Part shown: piece by piece, positions 44,402 to 54,408 of the stretch
Layout: every line of letters begins with the position of its first letter
How positions within the stretch are numbered: position 1 is the stretch's first letter
DNA from: Corynebacterium camporealensis
Lineage (GTDB): Bacteria; Actinomycetota; Actinomycetes; Mycobacteriales; Mycobacteriaceae
Assembly: GCF_000980815.1 (NCBI RefSeq)
Contig: NZ_CP011311.1
Location: 1,379,815 to 1,443,814 of the forward strand
DNA: 64,000 nucleotides
Reading direction: 5' to 3'
Notes under the pieces: generated by a model
What the model was told of the DNA's origin: nothing
Database searches by the model: none
The model's input: the letters and a program-made list of their open reading frames with translations, nothing else
Made by a program: the position numbers and the translations under genes

Positions 44402-44810
44402 TTTCAAGCTGATGGCGGATACCGAATGGCGCGAGCGACTCAGCGCCGAGGAGTACTACGTGCTGCGCGAAGGCGGCACCGAACCGCCGCACGTGGGCGA
44501 ATACACCAACACCACCACCGAAGGTGTCTACTCCTGCCGCGCCTGCGGTGCCGAGCTCTTCCGTTCCACTGAGAAGTTCGCCTCCCACTGCGGTTGGCCG
44601 TCCTTCTTCTCCCCACTCGCAGGCGACAAAATCATCGAGCGCGAAGACACCTCGCATGGCATGCGCCGCACCGAGGTGCTGTGCGCCAACTGCGAGTCAC
44701 ACCTAGGCCACGTCTTTGAAGGCGAAGGCTACGACACCCCAACCGACCTGCGCTACTGCATCAACTCCATTTGCCTCGACCTCGAGGAAAAGCCAGTCGA
44801 CGGCGCCTAG
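44394..44810 (+). CDS. msrB: Peptide-methionine (R)-S-oxide reductase
   Basis: A 138-residue MsrB that repairs the R form of methionine sulfoxide. The zinc cysteines form two pairs (YSCRACGAELF and LCANCESHLGH), the catalytic cysteine is in RYCINSICLDL, and HCGWPSFF is the substrate motif. ATG 44394 overlaps the aftC-like stop by eight bases. The gene ends before a hairpin shared with hemQ. Confidence 0.96.
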   Translation: MTDFKLMADTEWRERLSAEEYYVLREGGTEPPHVGEYTNTTTEGVYSCRACGAELFRSTEKFASHCGWPSFFSPLAGDKIIEREDTSHGMRRTEVLCANCESHLGHVFEGEGYDTPTDLRYCINSICLDLEEKPVDGA

Positions 44811-44836
44811 GGACTAAGCCGCCGTATAAAACGACG

Positions 44837-44862
44837 AAAGCGCCTGGCCGAAACCAGGCGCT
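44837..44862. terminator. Terminator between msrB and hemQ
   Basis: Perfect AAGCGCCTGG/CCAGGCGCTT stem with a 6-base loop between two convergent genes. The better T stretch is on the minus strand, so it mainly serves hemQ. Confidence 0.8.
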
Positions 44863-44877
44863 TAAAGTCACACAGAA

Positions 44878-45579
44878 TTAAGGCAGAATCGCCATCAACT
44901 CGGCAACGTCCTTGACGCGACGGCCGGTATGGAAAGGAATCTCCTCGCGCACGTGGTGGCGGGCCTCGGTGTAGCGCATCAGGTACATCAGGTCGACGAT
45001 ACGGTGCAGCTCCGGAGCCTCAAAGGCCAGGATCCACTCGTAATCGCCCAGCGCGAAAGCCGGGACGGTGTTAGCGCGCACGTCCGGGTAGTCGCGGCCC
45101 TGCATGCCGTGCTCGGCAAGAATGCGGCGACGCTTCTGCTCGTCCATGGTGTACCAGTCGTAGGAACGCACGAACGGGTAAACGGAAATCCAGTCGCCTG
45201 GCTCCTCGCCCATGATGAAGGACGGCAGGTGCGACTTGTTGAACTCCGCCGGACGGTGCAGTGCGTTGCCGACCCAGGTGACCTCGGAGACCTGGCCCAG
45301 GGTGGTCTCGCGACGGAACTTGGCAAAAGCAGCCTGGATGTCAGCGAACTCCTCGGCGTGCCACCAGATCATGTAGTCGGCGCTATCGCGCATGCCGGAA
45401 AGATCGTAGATGCCGCGGACGGTGACCTTGCCTTCGTCGGCCAGCGCAGCGAAGAACTCCTGCGCCTGCGCGATGGCCTCGTCGCGCTCGGTGCCCAAAG
45501 CGCCAGGGATGACCTGGAATACCGCGTGCTGGGAGTACTGCTGTACCTTGTTGAGCTCTTCGTAGTTAAGCTTCGCCAT
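44878..45579 (-). CDS. hemQ: Coproheme decarboxylase HemQ (chlorite-dismutase family)
   Basis: A 233-residue chlorite-dismutase-like protein that turns coproheme into heme b in the Gram-positive pathway. The substrate region is seen in YPFVRSYDWYTMDEQKRR, where the conserved tyrosine lies, and the heme-binding helix in LMYLMRYTEARHHVREEIPF holds the proximal histidine. ATG 45579 (MAKLNYEELNKVQQYSQ) is standard. hemE and hemY, found nearby in mycobacteria, are not in this window. Confidence 0.94.
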   Translation of the reverse strand: MAKLNYEELNKVQQYSQHAVFQVIPGALGTERDEAIAQAQEFFAALADEGKVTVRGIYDLSGMRDSADYMIWWHAEEFADIQAAFAKFRRETTLGQVSEVTWVGNALHRPAEFNKSHLPSFIMGEEPGDWISVYPFVRSYDWYTMDEQKRRRILAEHGMQGRDYPDVRANTVPAFALGDYEWILAFEAPELHRIVDLMYLMRYTEARHHVREEIPFHTGRRVKDVAELMAILP

Positions 45580-45707
45580 GAAATAGGCTCCTTCGACATC
45601 GGGGCGGAAAATACATATCCATCATAAGTTGGATACGGCGCAGATGCCATTTCCTCTTTCGGCGCGCCTCCCCCCGCGCGGGCGGGGAAAAATATAGCTT
45701 GATCCTC

Positions 45708-46283
45708 GTGAGCAATTCCGATGTAACCCCACCGTCTGCTTTCACCCAGGCGGTCGAGTCCATGCACGCCGCGCAGCTGCGCCCGGAGATTTCTTTGGGC
45801 AGCATTCGCCCTCCGCAGCGCTTGGCGCCGTTTAGCCATGCCGTCGGCTTAGAGGTCGGCGATAATGACCCTGCGGACATCGTGCCCACTGACGCCCAGG
45901 GCGATGCTTTTGGCCGCCTCATCCTGCTCCACGACCCGGGTGCGGAAGAATCCTGGGAGGGCGCTATGCGTCTGGTGGCCTATATTCAGGCCGACATGGA
46001 CGACGCCGTGGCTGGCGATCCTATGCTTCCCGATGTCGCCTGGGAATGGCTCAACGAAGGCCTCGAGCAGGCCACCCACACCAACTTGGGTGGCACGGTG
46101 ACCTCGACGGCATCGGTACGCTTTGGTGAAATCGGCGGCCCACCGCGCGCTTATCAGCTGGAGATGCGCGCTTCCTGGACCGCTGCGGATTTGAACTTGG
46201 CTCCCCACGTGGAGGCCTTCGCGCACGTGCTGGCTAACGTCGCTGGTCTGCCACCGGAGGGCGTAACCGAGCTCGGCCGCTAA
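45708..46283 (+). CDS. DUF3000-family protein
   Basis: A 191-residue protein when started at GTG 45708 (MSNSDVTPPSAFTQAVESMH); a TTG three codons upstream is less likely. It includes LRPEISLGSIRPPQRLAPFS and PRAYQLEMRASWTAADLNLA, conserved in actinobacteria, but the family has no known function. The stop overlaps the rnd ATG (TAATG), so the two are probably translated together. The same pair is Rv2680-Rv2681 in M. tuberculosis, so a role linked to RNA processing is possible but unproven. Confidence 0.85.
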   Translation: MSNSDVTPPSAFTQAVESMHAAQLRPEISLGSIRPPQRLAPFSHAVGLEVGDNDPADIVPTDAQGDAFGRLILLHDPGAEESWEGAMRLVAYIQADMDDAVAGDPMLPDVAWEWLNEGLEQATHTNLGGTVTSTASVRFGEIGGPPRAYQLEMRASWTAADLNLAPHVEAFAHVLANVAGLPPEGVTELGR

Positions 46284-47446
46284 TGCTGCGCAGCACCCCT
46301 GCTGATGGCATTCCTGCGGTCTTAAACACCCCGCAGGACTTCCAGGATGCCGCTGCACAGTTGGCGGCAGGTACTGGCCCTTTTGCCATCGACACCGAAC
46401 GCGCGTCCAGCTATCGCTACGACGACCGCGCGTTTTTGGTCCAGATTCGCCGTCGCGGGGCCGGCACCTTTTTGTTGGCACCCGAAGGCCTGCGCCCGGA
46501 ATTGCACGCAGCCTTAGCACCCGTGCTTAACGATGCCCCCTGGATCATCCACGCCGCCCCCTCCGACCTGCCTTCCCTCGCCTGGCTCGGGCTGTATCCG
46601 GGCACACTTTTCGACACAGAACTGGCCTCCCGCATGGCGGGGTTCGCCCATCCGAACTTAGGCGGCATGGTCGAAGAACTCCTCGGCGTCGAGCTGGAAA
46701 AAGGCTACGGCGACTCCGACTGGTCGAAGACTCCCCTGCCGCACCAGTGGCTGGCCTATGCCGCCTTGGACGTCGAGCTGCTCATTGAGCTCGCGGAAAT
46801 CCTCCGTGACATCCTCGCCGAGGAGAACAAGCTGGATTGGGCGTACGAGGAGTTCGCGGCGATCGTCGACAAGCATGCCGATATCACTGCCCCTCCCGAA
46901 CAGCACTGGCAGGACCTGCGCGGCATCCACACCTTGAAGTCGCCTCACCAGCTGGGTATCGCCAAAGCGCTGTGGACGCACCGCGACAACATCGCCCGCA
47001 AGCGCGATATCGCGCCGAGCCGACTGCTGCCCAACAAAGTCATCGTGGAAGTAGCCCGCCAACAGCCGCGCAACGAGCAGGAACTCGCCCGGGTCAAGGG
47101 CTTTCCCCAGCGTAGGGCGCGGGCGGGGATGGCTGTGGTGAAGAAGGCGGGCATCGCTAAGCTGCCGCGCAAAAAGAAAGGTGGCGTGCCCTCGCGCCCG
47201 CTGTGGTCGCGGGACCAATGGGGTGTATATCAAGCTATCAGGGCTGACTTCGCCGAACTTGCCGCGGAGCTGCACATGGATCCGGAAACCCTGCTCAAGC
47301 CGGCGACGCTGCGCAAGGCGGTGTGGAGTGTCATCGGCGATGAAACCGTCCACAACACCCCACAGCTCGTTGACGTGCTGGATGAAGCCCGGCCGTGGCA
47401 AATCGACATCGCCGTGCCGATTATTGCCCCGCGCCTGTTGGGCTAG
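46283..47446 (+). CDS. rnd: Ribonuclease D-like 3'-5' exonuclease
   Basis: A 387-residue DEDD-family RNase. Exo I is PFAIDTERASSYRYDDRAF, exo II lies near WIIHAAPSDLPSLAWLGL, and exo III near WLAYAALDVELLIELAEIL. An HRDC domain (WTHRDNIARKRDIAPSRLL) is followed by a further C-terminal helical domain. It trims RNA 3' ends, for example tRNA precursors. The ATG overlaps the DUF3000 stop by one base. Confidence 0.93.
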   Translation: MLRSTPADGIPAVLNTPQDFQDAAAQLAAGTGPFAIDTERASSYRYDDRAFLVQIRRRGAGTFLLAPEGLRPELHAALAPVLNDAPWIIHAAPSDLPSLAWLGLYPGTLFDTELASRMAGFAHPNLGGMVEELLGVELEKGYGDSDWSKTPLPHQWLAYAALDVELLIELAEILRDILAEENKLDWAYEEFAAIVDKHADITAPPEQHWQDLRGIHTLKSPHQLGIAKALWTHRDNIARKRDIAPSRLLPNKVIVEVARQQPRNEQELARVKGFPQRRARAGMAVVKKAGIAKLPRKKKGGVPSRPLWSRDQWGVYQAIRADFAELAAELHMDPETLLKPATLRKAVWSVIGDETVHNTPQLVDVLDEARPWQIDIAVPIIAPRLLG

Positions 47447-47449
47447 CCC

Positions 47450-49333
47450 TTAATTATCCAGCCACTGTTTAATCTGCTCGGCGATTTCCGCCGGTGCAAG
47501 TCCGACCTCTTCGAGCAGCTCGCCGCGGGAGGAATGCACCGGGAACTTATTCGGGAACGCCAGGCGACGCAGCGGGGTGTCCACCTCTGCCGAGGACAGC
47601 GCCTCCGACAGCAGCGAGCCAATGCCGCCGCGCATGATGCCGTCCTCGACGGTAACCACCAGGTCGTGGTCAGCGGCCAAACCGATAAGCGATCCTGGCA
47701 CCGGAGCAACCCAACGCGGGTCGACCACGGTGACGTTGATGCCGTCTTTTTCCAGTTCCTTGGTCGCGTTCATCGAACGCGTGGACATCGCGCCCACACT
47801 CACGATGAGCACGTCCGGCCCTTCGGTGTCGTGGTCGCTGTAGTGCAGGACGTCGACGCCATCGGAAAGCCTGTCGACTGCTTCGATGTCATCGAGCAAG
47901 TTGCCCTTCGGGAAGCGCACCACCGACGGCCCCTCGGAAATCTCGAGTGCCTCGTTGAACTGCTCGCGCAGACGCTTGCCATCGCGCGGTGCCGCCAGGT
48001 GCAGGCCTGGAACCAGACTGGTCAGCGCCATATCCCACACGCCGTTGTGCGAGGGGCCATCCGTACCGGTCACGCCGGCGCGGTCGAGCACAATGGTCAC
48101 CGGCAGCTTGAGCAGCGCAACGTCCATGATGAGCTGGTCAATCGCGCGGTTGAGGAAGGTCGAGTAAATCGCCACGACCGGGTGCATACCCGCCAATGCC
48201 AGACCCGAAGCAGAAGCCAGGGCGTGCTGCTCAGCAATGCCGACGTCGAAGAAACGGTCCGGGTACTTCTCCTCGATGGGCGCTAGGCCAGTCGGGCCCG
48301 CCATCGCCGCGGTGATGGCGACGATGTCGTTGCGCTTGTCCATCGCCTTGACCAATTCTTCGGAAAAGGCCGCCGTCCAGCCCGGCTGCTTCTTGCCCTT
48401 GGCCACGCCAGTGACCGGGTCAATCGCGCCGGTGGAGTGCATCTGGTCCTTCGGCTCGTTGACTGCCGGGGCAAAGCCGTGGCCCTTTTCGGTGACCACG
48501 TGGACGATAATCGGGCCTTCGTAGTCGCGGGCATAGCTGAAGGCATGCAGCAGCGCTTCGATGTCGTGGCCGTTAATGGGGCCGATGTACTTCATGCCCA
48601 GTTCGGGGAAAAGCTCCATCGGCAAGACGGTGGACTTCACGCCCTCCTTCATCGCGTGCAGGGCATCGAAGGCGCGCTCGCCGACCCAACCCAGCGATTT
48701 GAGGTGCTTTTTGCCCTGCTCCATGAGCTCGTCGTAGCCGTGCTGGGCACGAATACGGCCGAGGTTCTCCGACAGGCCACCAATGGTTGGCGAGTAACTA
48801 CGGCCATTGTCATTGACCACAATGACGGCGTTGCGGGACTTATCCGCCGAGATGTTATTCAGCGCCTCCCAGCACATACCGCCCGTCAGCGCACCATCGC
48901 CGACAACGGCAACGGCATTGCGATCGGAGTCGCCGCGAATCTTAAAGCCCTTGCTCAGGCCATCAATCACAGACAGCGCAGCCGAGGCATGCGAGGACTC
49001 AGTCCAATCATGCTCAGACTCACCGCGGTCGGTGTAGCCGGACAGACCGCCCTTCTGGCGCAGGGTATCGAACTTATCCAGGCGCCCGGTGAGCATCTTG
49101 TGCACGTAGGACTGATGCGAGGTATCGAAGACAATGGGGTCCCGCGGAGAATCAAACACGCGGTGCAGCGCCATGGTCAGCTCCACCACGCCCAAGTTCG
49201 GGCCCAGGTGGCCACCAGTGACAGAGACCTTATCGATCAAACGCTGGCGAATTTCCGCTGCTAATACCGGAAGCTGTTCCTTGGAGAGCGCTTTAAGGTC
49301 GCGTGGCGAGCCAATGGAATCCAAAATGGTCAT
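47450..49333 (-). CDS. dxs: 1-deoxy-D-xylulose-5-phosphate synthase
   Basis: Thiamine diphosphate enzyme of 627 residues, first enzyme of the MEP isoprenoid pathway, joining pyruvate and glyceraldehyde 3-phosphate. The ThDP motif [16 protein letters not shown], the N-terminal ARG-like region ([16 protein letters not shown]) and the transketolase C-domain ([20 protein letters not shown]) are intact. It converges with rnd: the two stops are three bases apart, with no terminator hairpin seen between them. Confidence 0.98.
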   Translation of the reverse strand: MTILDSIGSPRDLKALSKEQLPVLAAEIRQRLIDKVSVTGGHLGPNLGVVELTMALHRVFDSPRDPIVFDTSHQSYVHKMLTGRLDKFDTLRQKGGLSGYTDRGESEHDWTESSHASAALSVIDGLSKGFKIRGDSDRNAVAVVGDGALTGGMCWEALNNISADKSRNAVIVVNDNGRSYSPTIGGLSENLGRIRAQHGYDELMEQGKKHLKSLGWVGERAFDALHAMKEGVKSTVLPMELFPELGMKYIGPINGHDIEALLHAFSYARDYEGPIIVHVVTEKGHGFAPAVNEPKDQMHSTGAIDPVTGVAKGKKQPGWTAAFSEELVKAMDKRNDIVAITAAMAGPTGLAPIEEKYPDRFFDVGIAEQHALASASGLALAGMHPVVAIYSTFLNRAIDQLIMDVALLKLPVTIVLDRAGVTGTDGPSHNGVWDMALTSLVPGLHLAAPRDGKRLREQFNEALEISEGPSVVRFPKGNLLDDIEAVDRLSDGVDVLHYSDHDTEGPDVLIVSVGAMSTRSMNATKELEKDGINVTVVDPRWVAPVPGSLIGLAADHDLVVTVEDGIMRGGIGSLLSEALSSAEVDTPLRRLAFPNKFPVHSSRGELLEEVGLAPAEIAEQIKQWLDN

Positions 49334-49394
49334 GAAGCTGCCTTCTTCTCCTTCTACTTAAAAAGTCTTTTTTACTACCGTACTCGCATGGCAA

Positions 49395-50546
49395 CTAGGA
49401 ATGTTGCAGTAGTGCGATGGTCTCAAAGTGATGCGTGCCGGGGAAGGCATTGAACACCGCTAGCTTGTCGACGCTATACCCGTGCTCTGCCCACAATCCA
49501 ATATCGCGGGCAAAAGTCGCCGGGTCGCAGCCGATGTGCACCACTGCTTCCGGGTGAGCCCCCGCAGTTGCAGCAATCACGTCCTTGCCTGCGCCTTTAC
49601 GCGGCGGGTCCAGCACCACGACGGTCGGTGCGGGCAGCTGGTCAGCGACTTTTTCCACGCGCGCCTGGCGGAACTCAACGTTGTCCAAGTCCGAGGCCGC
49701 ATTCGCCGCAGGAGAATAATCGACCGAATAGACCTTTGCCCCACCCAGCGACTCCGAGAGCGCCGGAACAAACAAACCGACACCACCGTAGAGGTCCCAG
49801 GCCACATCCCCGGAATAGTCAGCTAACCACTCGCGCAGCAGCTGCGTGTACGCATCCGGGGCAGCCACGTGGGCTTGCCAAAAGGCGGTGGCGGGAAACT
49901 GAAACTCGTGGCCATCGGCACGTGCATGCACCGTGCCGCCCTCGAGTACCTTGTCGATCTTCTCCACGCGCTTGCCGCGGCCTACCTTGCGGGATTCCAC
50001 GATGTGGCGCTGCCCGCGCGAATCAATCACGGCGATAACTTCCGAGCCGGGGGTGTAAGTGTGGTTGAGCAGGGCATCGTTAAGCTCATCCGGCAACTGC
50101 GCACAGGGCAAACCAGTGACCAACTCATGCGAGCCGCGCTTGCGCAGACCCGCACGTCCCTGCTTGTCCACACCAAAGCGCACGCGGGTACGCCAGCCCT
50201 GGTGCGGGGCAAGATCATGCTTTGCGATGTCCCCACCACGCAACTGATCCACCAAAATCTCCGCCTTTAAGTCCAGCTCTTTGGCCGGATCCAAGGCGGT
50301 GAAATCACAGCAGCCTGCTCCTGCGGCAGCAGCTTCACAGGCTGGGGCCACGCGCAGTGGGCTGGGCGAGGTGACATCGTCAAGCTCCGCTTTAATGAAG
50401 GATTTCTTGACCTTCGTGGGGCGGGCGACCACGGTGTCGCCGGGGAAAGCGCCGGTAACAAAGACCACGCGGCCGTCCGGGGCATGGCCAATTCCCGCAC
50501 CGCCGTGTGCCATACGGTCGATGCGGCAAGTGAAAGTGTCAGTCAT
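49395..50546 (-). CDS. TRAM-domain RNA (uracil-5-)-methyltransferase, TrmA/RlmD family
   Basis: A 383-residue SAM-dependent enzyme. An N-terminal TRAM domain (RMAHGGAGIGHAPDGRVV), then the Rossmann core (WDLYGGVGLFVPALSESL), VVLDPPRKGAGKDVI and VHIGCDPATFARDIGLW, where the cysteine is the nucleophile. Its target uridine in rRNA or tRNA cannot be decided. Start at ATG 50546 (MTDTFTCRIDR); it overlaps the DUF3159 stop by eight bases. A 61-base gap separates it from dxs. Confidence 0.9.
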   Translation of the reverse strand: MTDTFTCRIDRMAHGGAGIGHAPDGRVVFVTGAFPGDTVVARPTKVKKSFIKAELDDVTSPSPLRVAPACEAAAAGAGCCDFTALDPAKELDLKAEILVDQLRGGDIAKHDLAPHQGWRTRVRFGVDKQGRAGLRKRGSHELVTGLPCAQLPDELNDALLNHTYTPGSEVIAVIDSRGQRHIVESRKVGRGKRVEKIDKVLEGGTVHARADGHEFQFPATAFWQAHVAAPDAYTQLLREWLADYSGDVAWDLYGGVGLFVPALSESLGGAKVYSVDYSPAANAASDLDNVEFRQARVEKVADQLPAPTVVVLDPPRKGAGKDVIAATAGAHPEAVVHIGCDPATFARDIGLWAEHGYSVDKLAVFNAFPGTHHFETIALLQHS

Positions 50547-51189
50547 TGCGTGCTTCTTCCTCTGCCGCATTGGCGCGGCGGACCATGAAAAATGTCAACA
50601 GCGTGACCACGCCGGTCAGCGGCCAGCCCATAAGAATGCGCGCGATACCCAAAGCGGTGGTCTCATCAGCGTTGTAAATGGTGTTTTGGACAACGAAGCG
50701 GGCGAGGAAAATTACTGCCCAACCAGCAGTGGCAATCGCGTACGCGCGGCGAGATTTCGCCACTTCCCGCCACTTCATGTCGGAGCCGTTGAGGCCCTTC
50801 CAGATGACGCCGACTATCGGCCAGCGCACCAGGATGGAAATTGCAGCGACGATAAAGAAGACCAACGACGCCCAGATGCCGTAGAGGAAGTAGCCTTTGG
50901 CATCGCCAGTAAACCAGGCGATGAGCGCGCAAAAGGCCACGCCCAGCAGACCAGATAGTGCTGGCTGCAGGGATTCTTTACGGATTAAACGCCACACCGC
51001 AATCAGTGCGGCTACGCCAATCGCAGCGCCCAACGCCGGGCCAAGGCCCCACTGGTTGTTGACCGGAATGAGGACAACGACCGGCAAGGTGGCAGAGACC
51101 AAACCGGTCAGACCACCCATTTGCTCTAGCAGCGTAGGGGTTTCTTCCGGGGCCTCAACGATGTTGGCGGGTTCTTGGTTGTCTGCCAC
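50539..51189 (-). CDS. DUF3159-family membrane protein
   Basis: A 216-residue protein with about five or six helices, seen near residues 30-50, 52-68, 77-92, 98-118, 155-172 and 185-202. LLEQMGGLTGLVSATLPVVV is the conserved start of the family. The function is unknown. It begins at GTG 51189, sharing one base with the DUF3710 stop, and runs into the methyltransferase gene. The same order occurs in mycobacteria (Rv2694c region). Confidence 0.85.
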   Translation of the reverse strand: MADNQEPANIVEAPEETPTLLEQMGGLTGLVSATLPVVVLIPVNNQWGLGPALGAAIGVAALIAVWRLIRKESLQPALSGLLGVAFCALIAWFTGDAKGYFLYGIWASLVFFIVAAISILVRWPIVGVIWKGLNGSDMKWREVAKSRRAYAIATAGWAVIFLARFVVQNTIYNADETTALGIARILMGWPLTGVVTLLTFFMVRRANAAEEEARND

Positions 51190-52058
51190 TACTTCTCCGA
51201 GTCGAGGTCGTCGAGCAGCTTCTTGGCCGCCTCGTTGTCCTGTGCGTTTTTAGCCTGACCGGAATTTTCGGGGTGCTGTGCGGAGTTCTGCTGCGCGGCC
51301 TGCTTCTTGCGCTCTTCCATCGCCTTTTGGACCTGCTGGACCAGCTGCTTCGGCATAACCACCGGCAGGGAGTTGCCCGCCAGAATCGGGTCTTCGCCGC
51401 GGTAGACGAAGGTACGCGCAATGACCTCGTGGCTGTGCTCGAGCAGGTCAGCTTCCTTGCCCTTCGGTGCCGCAGTGGTCATGCGCAGCATCCAGCGCGG
51501 GCCATCCACACCAATGACGCGGACCTGGCCGTTGTCGCTTTCGCCGACGACCTCTGGGCCCCACGGGCCGTCTTCCATGTGGACTTCGAGGCCATCGCGA
51601 GTCATGCCCTGCTTGATGGCATCGATGGATTCCAGCCACTGCCCTGCCTTGCGCGGTGCAGCGAAAGCCACCGGGGTCATGCGACCGTGCACGGTCACGA
51701 TGTGCAGCATCTTCGGGCCCTTCTCGCCCATCTCGACCTGCACCTGGGACTTCTTCGGCAGCGGAATACGCATTGAGCCCAAATCCAGCACACCGGTGGA
51801 GAACTCACTGAAATCGAAATCCTCGATGTTTACGCTATCACCATCGAAAGGACCGGTCTCACCGTTGATGGCATCGTGTGCCGGTGCAGACAGCTCCGCG
51901 TCCGCAGAAGAGGCAGAAGAATCAGCCGCAGGGGCATCTGCAGCCGAATCGGCAGGGGCATCCGCTAGGGACTCAGGAGAAGTCTCCTGGGTGGTCTGTG
52001 CATCGTCAGCAACGGCGTCGTCAGCCTGCTGCTTCTTTTTCTTTCCAAAAGGCCACAT
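51189..52058 (-). CDS. DUF3710-family protein
   Basis: A 289-residue soluble protein. It opens with a basic MWPFGKKKKQQ followed by an Asp/Ala/Ser-rich stretch to about residue 65, then the DUF3710 core: SVNIEDFDFSEFSTGVLDLG, IPLPKKSQVQVEM and RVIGVDGPRWMLRMTTAAP. The C-terminus is a polar helix. No function is known. It lies 11 bases after dut and is coupled to the DUF3159 gene. Confidence 0.87.
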   Translation of the reverse strand: MWPFGKKKKQQADDAVADDAQTTQETSPESLADAPADSAADAPAADSSASSADAELSAPAHDAINGETGPFDGDSVNIEDFDFSEFSTGVLDLGSMRIPLPKKSQVQVEMGEKGPKMLHIVTVHGRMTPVAFAAPRKAGQWLESIDAIKQGMTRDGLEVHMEDGPWGPEVVGESDNGQVRVIGVDGPRWMLRMTTAAPKGKEADLLEHSHEVIARTFVYRGEDPILAGNSLPVVMPKQLVQQVQKAMEERKKQAAQQNSAQHPENSGQAKNAQDNEAAKKLLDDLDSEK

Positions 52059-52069
52059 ATCTATATCTC

Positions 52070-52540
52070 CTACACTCCGGTGGAGCCATAGCCGCCGGCT
52101 CCGCGTTCGGTGTCATCTAAATCTTCTACTTCGCGGAAGTCTAGTAGTTCCACGCGCTGAATAAGCAGCTGCGCAATGCGCATGCCGCGGGTGATTTCAA
52201 TCGGCTTTTCGCGATCGTGGTTAATGAGACAGACTTTGATCTCGCCACGATAGTCAGCATCGACAGTACCTGGCGTATTGACCACAGACAGTCCTTGCTT
52301 CGCCGCCAGGCCCGAGCGCGGGTGAATCAGGCCGACTGTGCCCACCGGCAAAGCCAGTGCGAGACCGGTGCCGACCAGGGCGCGCTCGCCCGGCTGCAGC
52401 ACGACGTCTTCGGCGGCATGCAGGTCTGCACCAGCATCACTGGGGTGGGCGCGATGCGGCAGCGGCATATCCGGATCAAGCTTCTTTACCGCCACGGCAG
52501 GAAAAGAGCTGTACGTGTTGTCAGGGTTGTCAATATTCAC
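52070..52540 (-). CDS. dut: dUTP diphosphatase
   Basis: Trimeric dUTPase of about 156 residues when started at GTG 52540 ([18 protein letters not shown]); an upstream start at 52597 would add 19 residues. All five motifs are present: [48 protein letters not shown] and [10 protein letters not shown]. It hydrolyses dUTP to dUMP, keeping uracil out of DNA. It is divergent from the DUF3093 gene, with only about 80 bases between starts. Confidence 0.95.
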   Translation of the reverse strand: MNIDNPDNTYSSFPAVAVKKLDPDMPLPHRAHPSDAGADLHAAEDVVLQPGERALVGTGLALALPVGTVGLIHPRSGLAAKQGLSVVNTPGTVDADYRGEIKVCLINHDREKPIEITRGMRIAQLLIQRVELLDFREVEDLDDTERGAGGYGSTGV

Positions 52541-52622
52541 TCGCCCTAGCCTACCGCCCAGCACTGCAGAGACCACCCGCCCTGGTGGGGAGTTCAAGAA
52601 TAATCGACTAGACTGGCTACTC

Positions 52623-53123
52623 GTGACTGATTCATCTGCTCCAAAGGTTCTCTACCAAGAACGCCAGTGGGTTCCGTGGTATTTCTGGCTGCTGGCTGCT
52701 GCTGCGGTCATCATCGCCACGGCCACCGTTAGCTTCAATCGCGGTATCTGGTGGACCATCGTCCCCGGCGTGCTCTTAAGTGCGATTGCTATCTGGGTGC
52801 TGCTGTCCTGGTCGAGTACCACAGTCACCGTGGAGCAAGATACCGATGGCACCCGCTGGCTGCTGGTCAAAGACGCACAGCTGCCGCACGATGTCGTCTC
52901 CCGCTGCATGGCCGTGCCCGAGTCGGCCCGCCGCAACGCACTCGGCCCGCAGCTGGACCCGGCGGCCTTCCTGGTCACCCACGGCTGGGTAAAAAAGCAC
53001 GTGATGTTAGTTCTCGACGACCCTGAGGACCCCACGCCTTACTGGCTGATTTGCTCGAAGAATCCGCAAGCAGTCCTCGATGCGTTCGTGCCGAACCTCG
53101 TCAAGACTGCCCACAGCAGCTAA
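52623..53123 (+). CDS. DUF3093-family membrane protein
   Basis: A 166-residue protein from GTG 52623 ([20 protein letters not shown]); the much longer open frame upstream lies in dut. Two hydrophobic helices follow: about residues 20-40 and 45-62. The C-terminal half, with [20 protein letters not shown] and [17 protein letters not shown], is conserved in actinobacteria. The function is unknown. Divergent from dut, convergent with DUF4193, as in M. tuberculosis (Rv2697c-Rv2699c). Confidence 0.87.
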   Translation: MTDSSAPKVLYQERQWVPWYFWLLAAAAVIIATATVSFNRGIWWTIVPGVLLSAIAIWVLLSWSSTTVTVEQDTDGTRWLLVKDAQLPHDVVSRCMAVPESARRNALGPQLDPAAFLVTHGWVKKHVMLVLDDPEDPTPYWLICSKNPQAVLDAFVPNLVKTAHSS

Positions 53124-53135
53124 AAGCAAAAAATT

Positions 53136-53167
53136 AACCCCGAGCCTTCTTTAAAAGGTTCGGGGTT
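53136..53167. terminator. Bidirectional terminator between DUF3093 and DUF4193 genes
   Basis: AACCCCGAGCCTT/AAGGTTCGGGGTT stem with a single G-U position. The minus strand reads AATTTTTTGC after it, a strong T run for the DUF4193 gene. Confidence 0.85.
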
Positions 53168-53175
53168 GATGCGTT

Positions 53176-53466
53176 TTAAGCGCAGTCCATGCAGATGGGC
53201 TCGCCATCTTCGTCGTGCGAGTAACGCTTGTTCGACTGCACGAGGAAGCAGGCCGAGCAGGTGAACTCGTCTTCCTGACGAGGAACAACCTTCACGTTGA
53301 GCTCCTCACCGGTGAGATCCGGTGTCGGCGGCTGGAAGGCTTCGACGATTTCTCCGTCGTCGTCCATGCCATTAGACTCGGTTTCTGCAGCCTTGAGACC
53401 CTCCAGGGAGTCAGTCTCCAGCTCGTCCTCTGCGCGACGGCGCGGTGCGTCATAATCGGTGGCCAT
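53176..53466 (-). CDS. DUF4193-family zinc-ribbon protein
   Basis: A 96-residue acidic protein from ATG 53466 (MATDYDAPRRRAEDELETDS). The C-terminus has two Cys pairs: FTCSACFLVQ and PICMDCA, likely a zinc ribbon. It is strictly conserved in actinobacteria without a known function; the acidic N-terminal region and zinc ribbon suggest a protein partner, perhaps RNA polymerase or ribosome, but nothing in the sequence proves this. The next gene downstream is convergent. Confidence 0.9.
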   Translation of the reverse strand: MATDYDAPRRRAEDELETDSLEGLKAAETESNGMDDDGEIVEAFQPPTPDLTGEELNVKVVPRQEDEFTCSACFLVQSNKRYSHDEDGEPICMDCA

Positions 53467-53546
53467 AATGCACGCCCTTTGGTTCAAATAACGGTTGACG
53501 TTGTTTTCGATCGCGCATAGTAAAGCACATCCGCCGCAATGTCATA

Positions 53547-54374
53547 CTAGCTGCGCAACGGGGTTAAAAGATCTACCCCCGTCATGACCTCCTGCCAGCG
53601 CGAAGACGCAGCTGCCGATGCCGCCCACACCAAGTCCCCATCTGCTGCACGCGAGTCAAAACCAGGATGAGAGACCTCCGCACCAGCTTCGCGGGCGATG
53701 ACCGCACCGGCCGCGAAATCCCAGGGGTTAATGCCATGTTCGTAGTAGATATCCACGCTGCCCTCTGCCACACGGCACAGGTCCAGCGCAGCGGCACCCA
53801 TGCGGCGGATATCGCGAACCTGCGGCAACAACTCCACTAACAGTTGGGCCTGCTGAACGCGTCGAGAAGCAAGGTAACTAAAGCCCGTGGCCACCAGGCA
53901 GGTAGCGGGGTCGGGGTTGGTGCGGCATCGCAAAGCATGGGCGTCGTTGCCTTGACGGACTTCGGCGCCGTGACCAAGTGCTGCCATGTAGAGCCGGTCG
54001 CGGGCGACATTAATGACGGCACCGGCGACCAACTCGCCGTCAATGGCCGCGCCAATGGATACAGCATACTCCGGGATGCCGTAGAGGAAATTCACGGTGC
54101 CATCGATGGGATCGACAATCCATTGCACACCGCTTTCCGACGCCTTATCGGCACCTTCCTCACCTAAAATCCCGTCCTGCGGGCGGGCTTCGCGAATTCT
54201 TTGGGCGATGAATTCTTCAGCCGCGGTATCGACTTCCGTGACCGGGTCGACGTTGGAAGATTTGGTGTTGACCTCGATTAACTCACCGCGACGTTGGCGA
54301 ATCAGCTGTGCTGCCGCCTGGACAGTCTCGGCGGCAAAGTCGCGTAATTGGGCGGGAATCTCAGATGCATACAT
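53547..54374 (-). CDS. suhB: Inositol monophosphatase-family protein
   Basis: A 275-residue metal-dependent phosphatase from ATG 54374 ([18 protein letters not shown]). The IMPase motifs [15 protein letters not shown] and [18 protein letters not shown] are intact, as is ILGEEGA for metal binding. It probably dephosphorylates inositol 1-phosphate, feeding phosphatidylinositol formation. It is divergent from ppgK with 34 bases between start codons, so both may be leaderless. Confidence 0.92.
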   Translation of the reverse strand: MYASEIPAQLRDFAAETVQAAAQLIRQRRGELIEVNTKSSNVDPVTEVDTAAEEFIAQRIREARPQDGILGEEGADKASESGVQWIVDPIDGTVNFLYGIPEYAVSIGAAIDGELVAGAVINVARDRLYMAALGHGAEVRQGNDAHALRCRTNPDPATCLVATGFSYLASRRVQQAQLLVELLPQVRDIRRMGAAALDLCRVAEGSVDIYYEHGINPWDFAAGAVIAREAGAEVSHPGFDSRAADGDLVWAASAAASSRWQEVMTGVDLLTPLRS

Positions 54375-54395
54375 GCTATCTATTGTGCCCTTGCT

Positions 54396-54401
54396 TAGAC
54401 T
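54396..54401 (+). promoter_or_regulatory. Candidate -10 element of ppgK (leaderless)
   Basis: TAGACT ends seven bases before the ppgK ATG, the spacing expected if transcription starts at the A of ATG. On the other strand CACAAT lies at the same distance before the suhB ATG at 54374. Confidence 0.5.
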
Positions 54402-54408
54402 TGTGCAC

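Noticed and set aside
52338..52622. 95-codon N-terminal extension of the DUF3093 protein
   Set aside because: It is antisense to dut; the conserved protein starts at GTG 52623.
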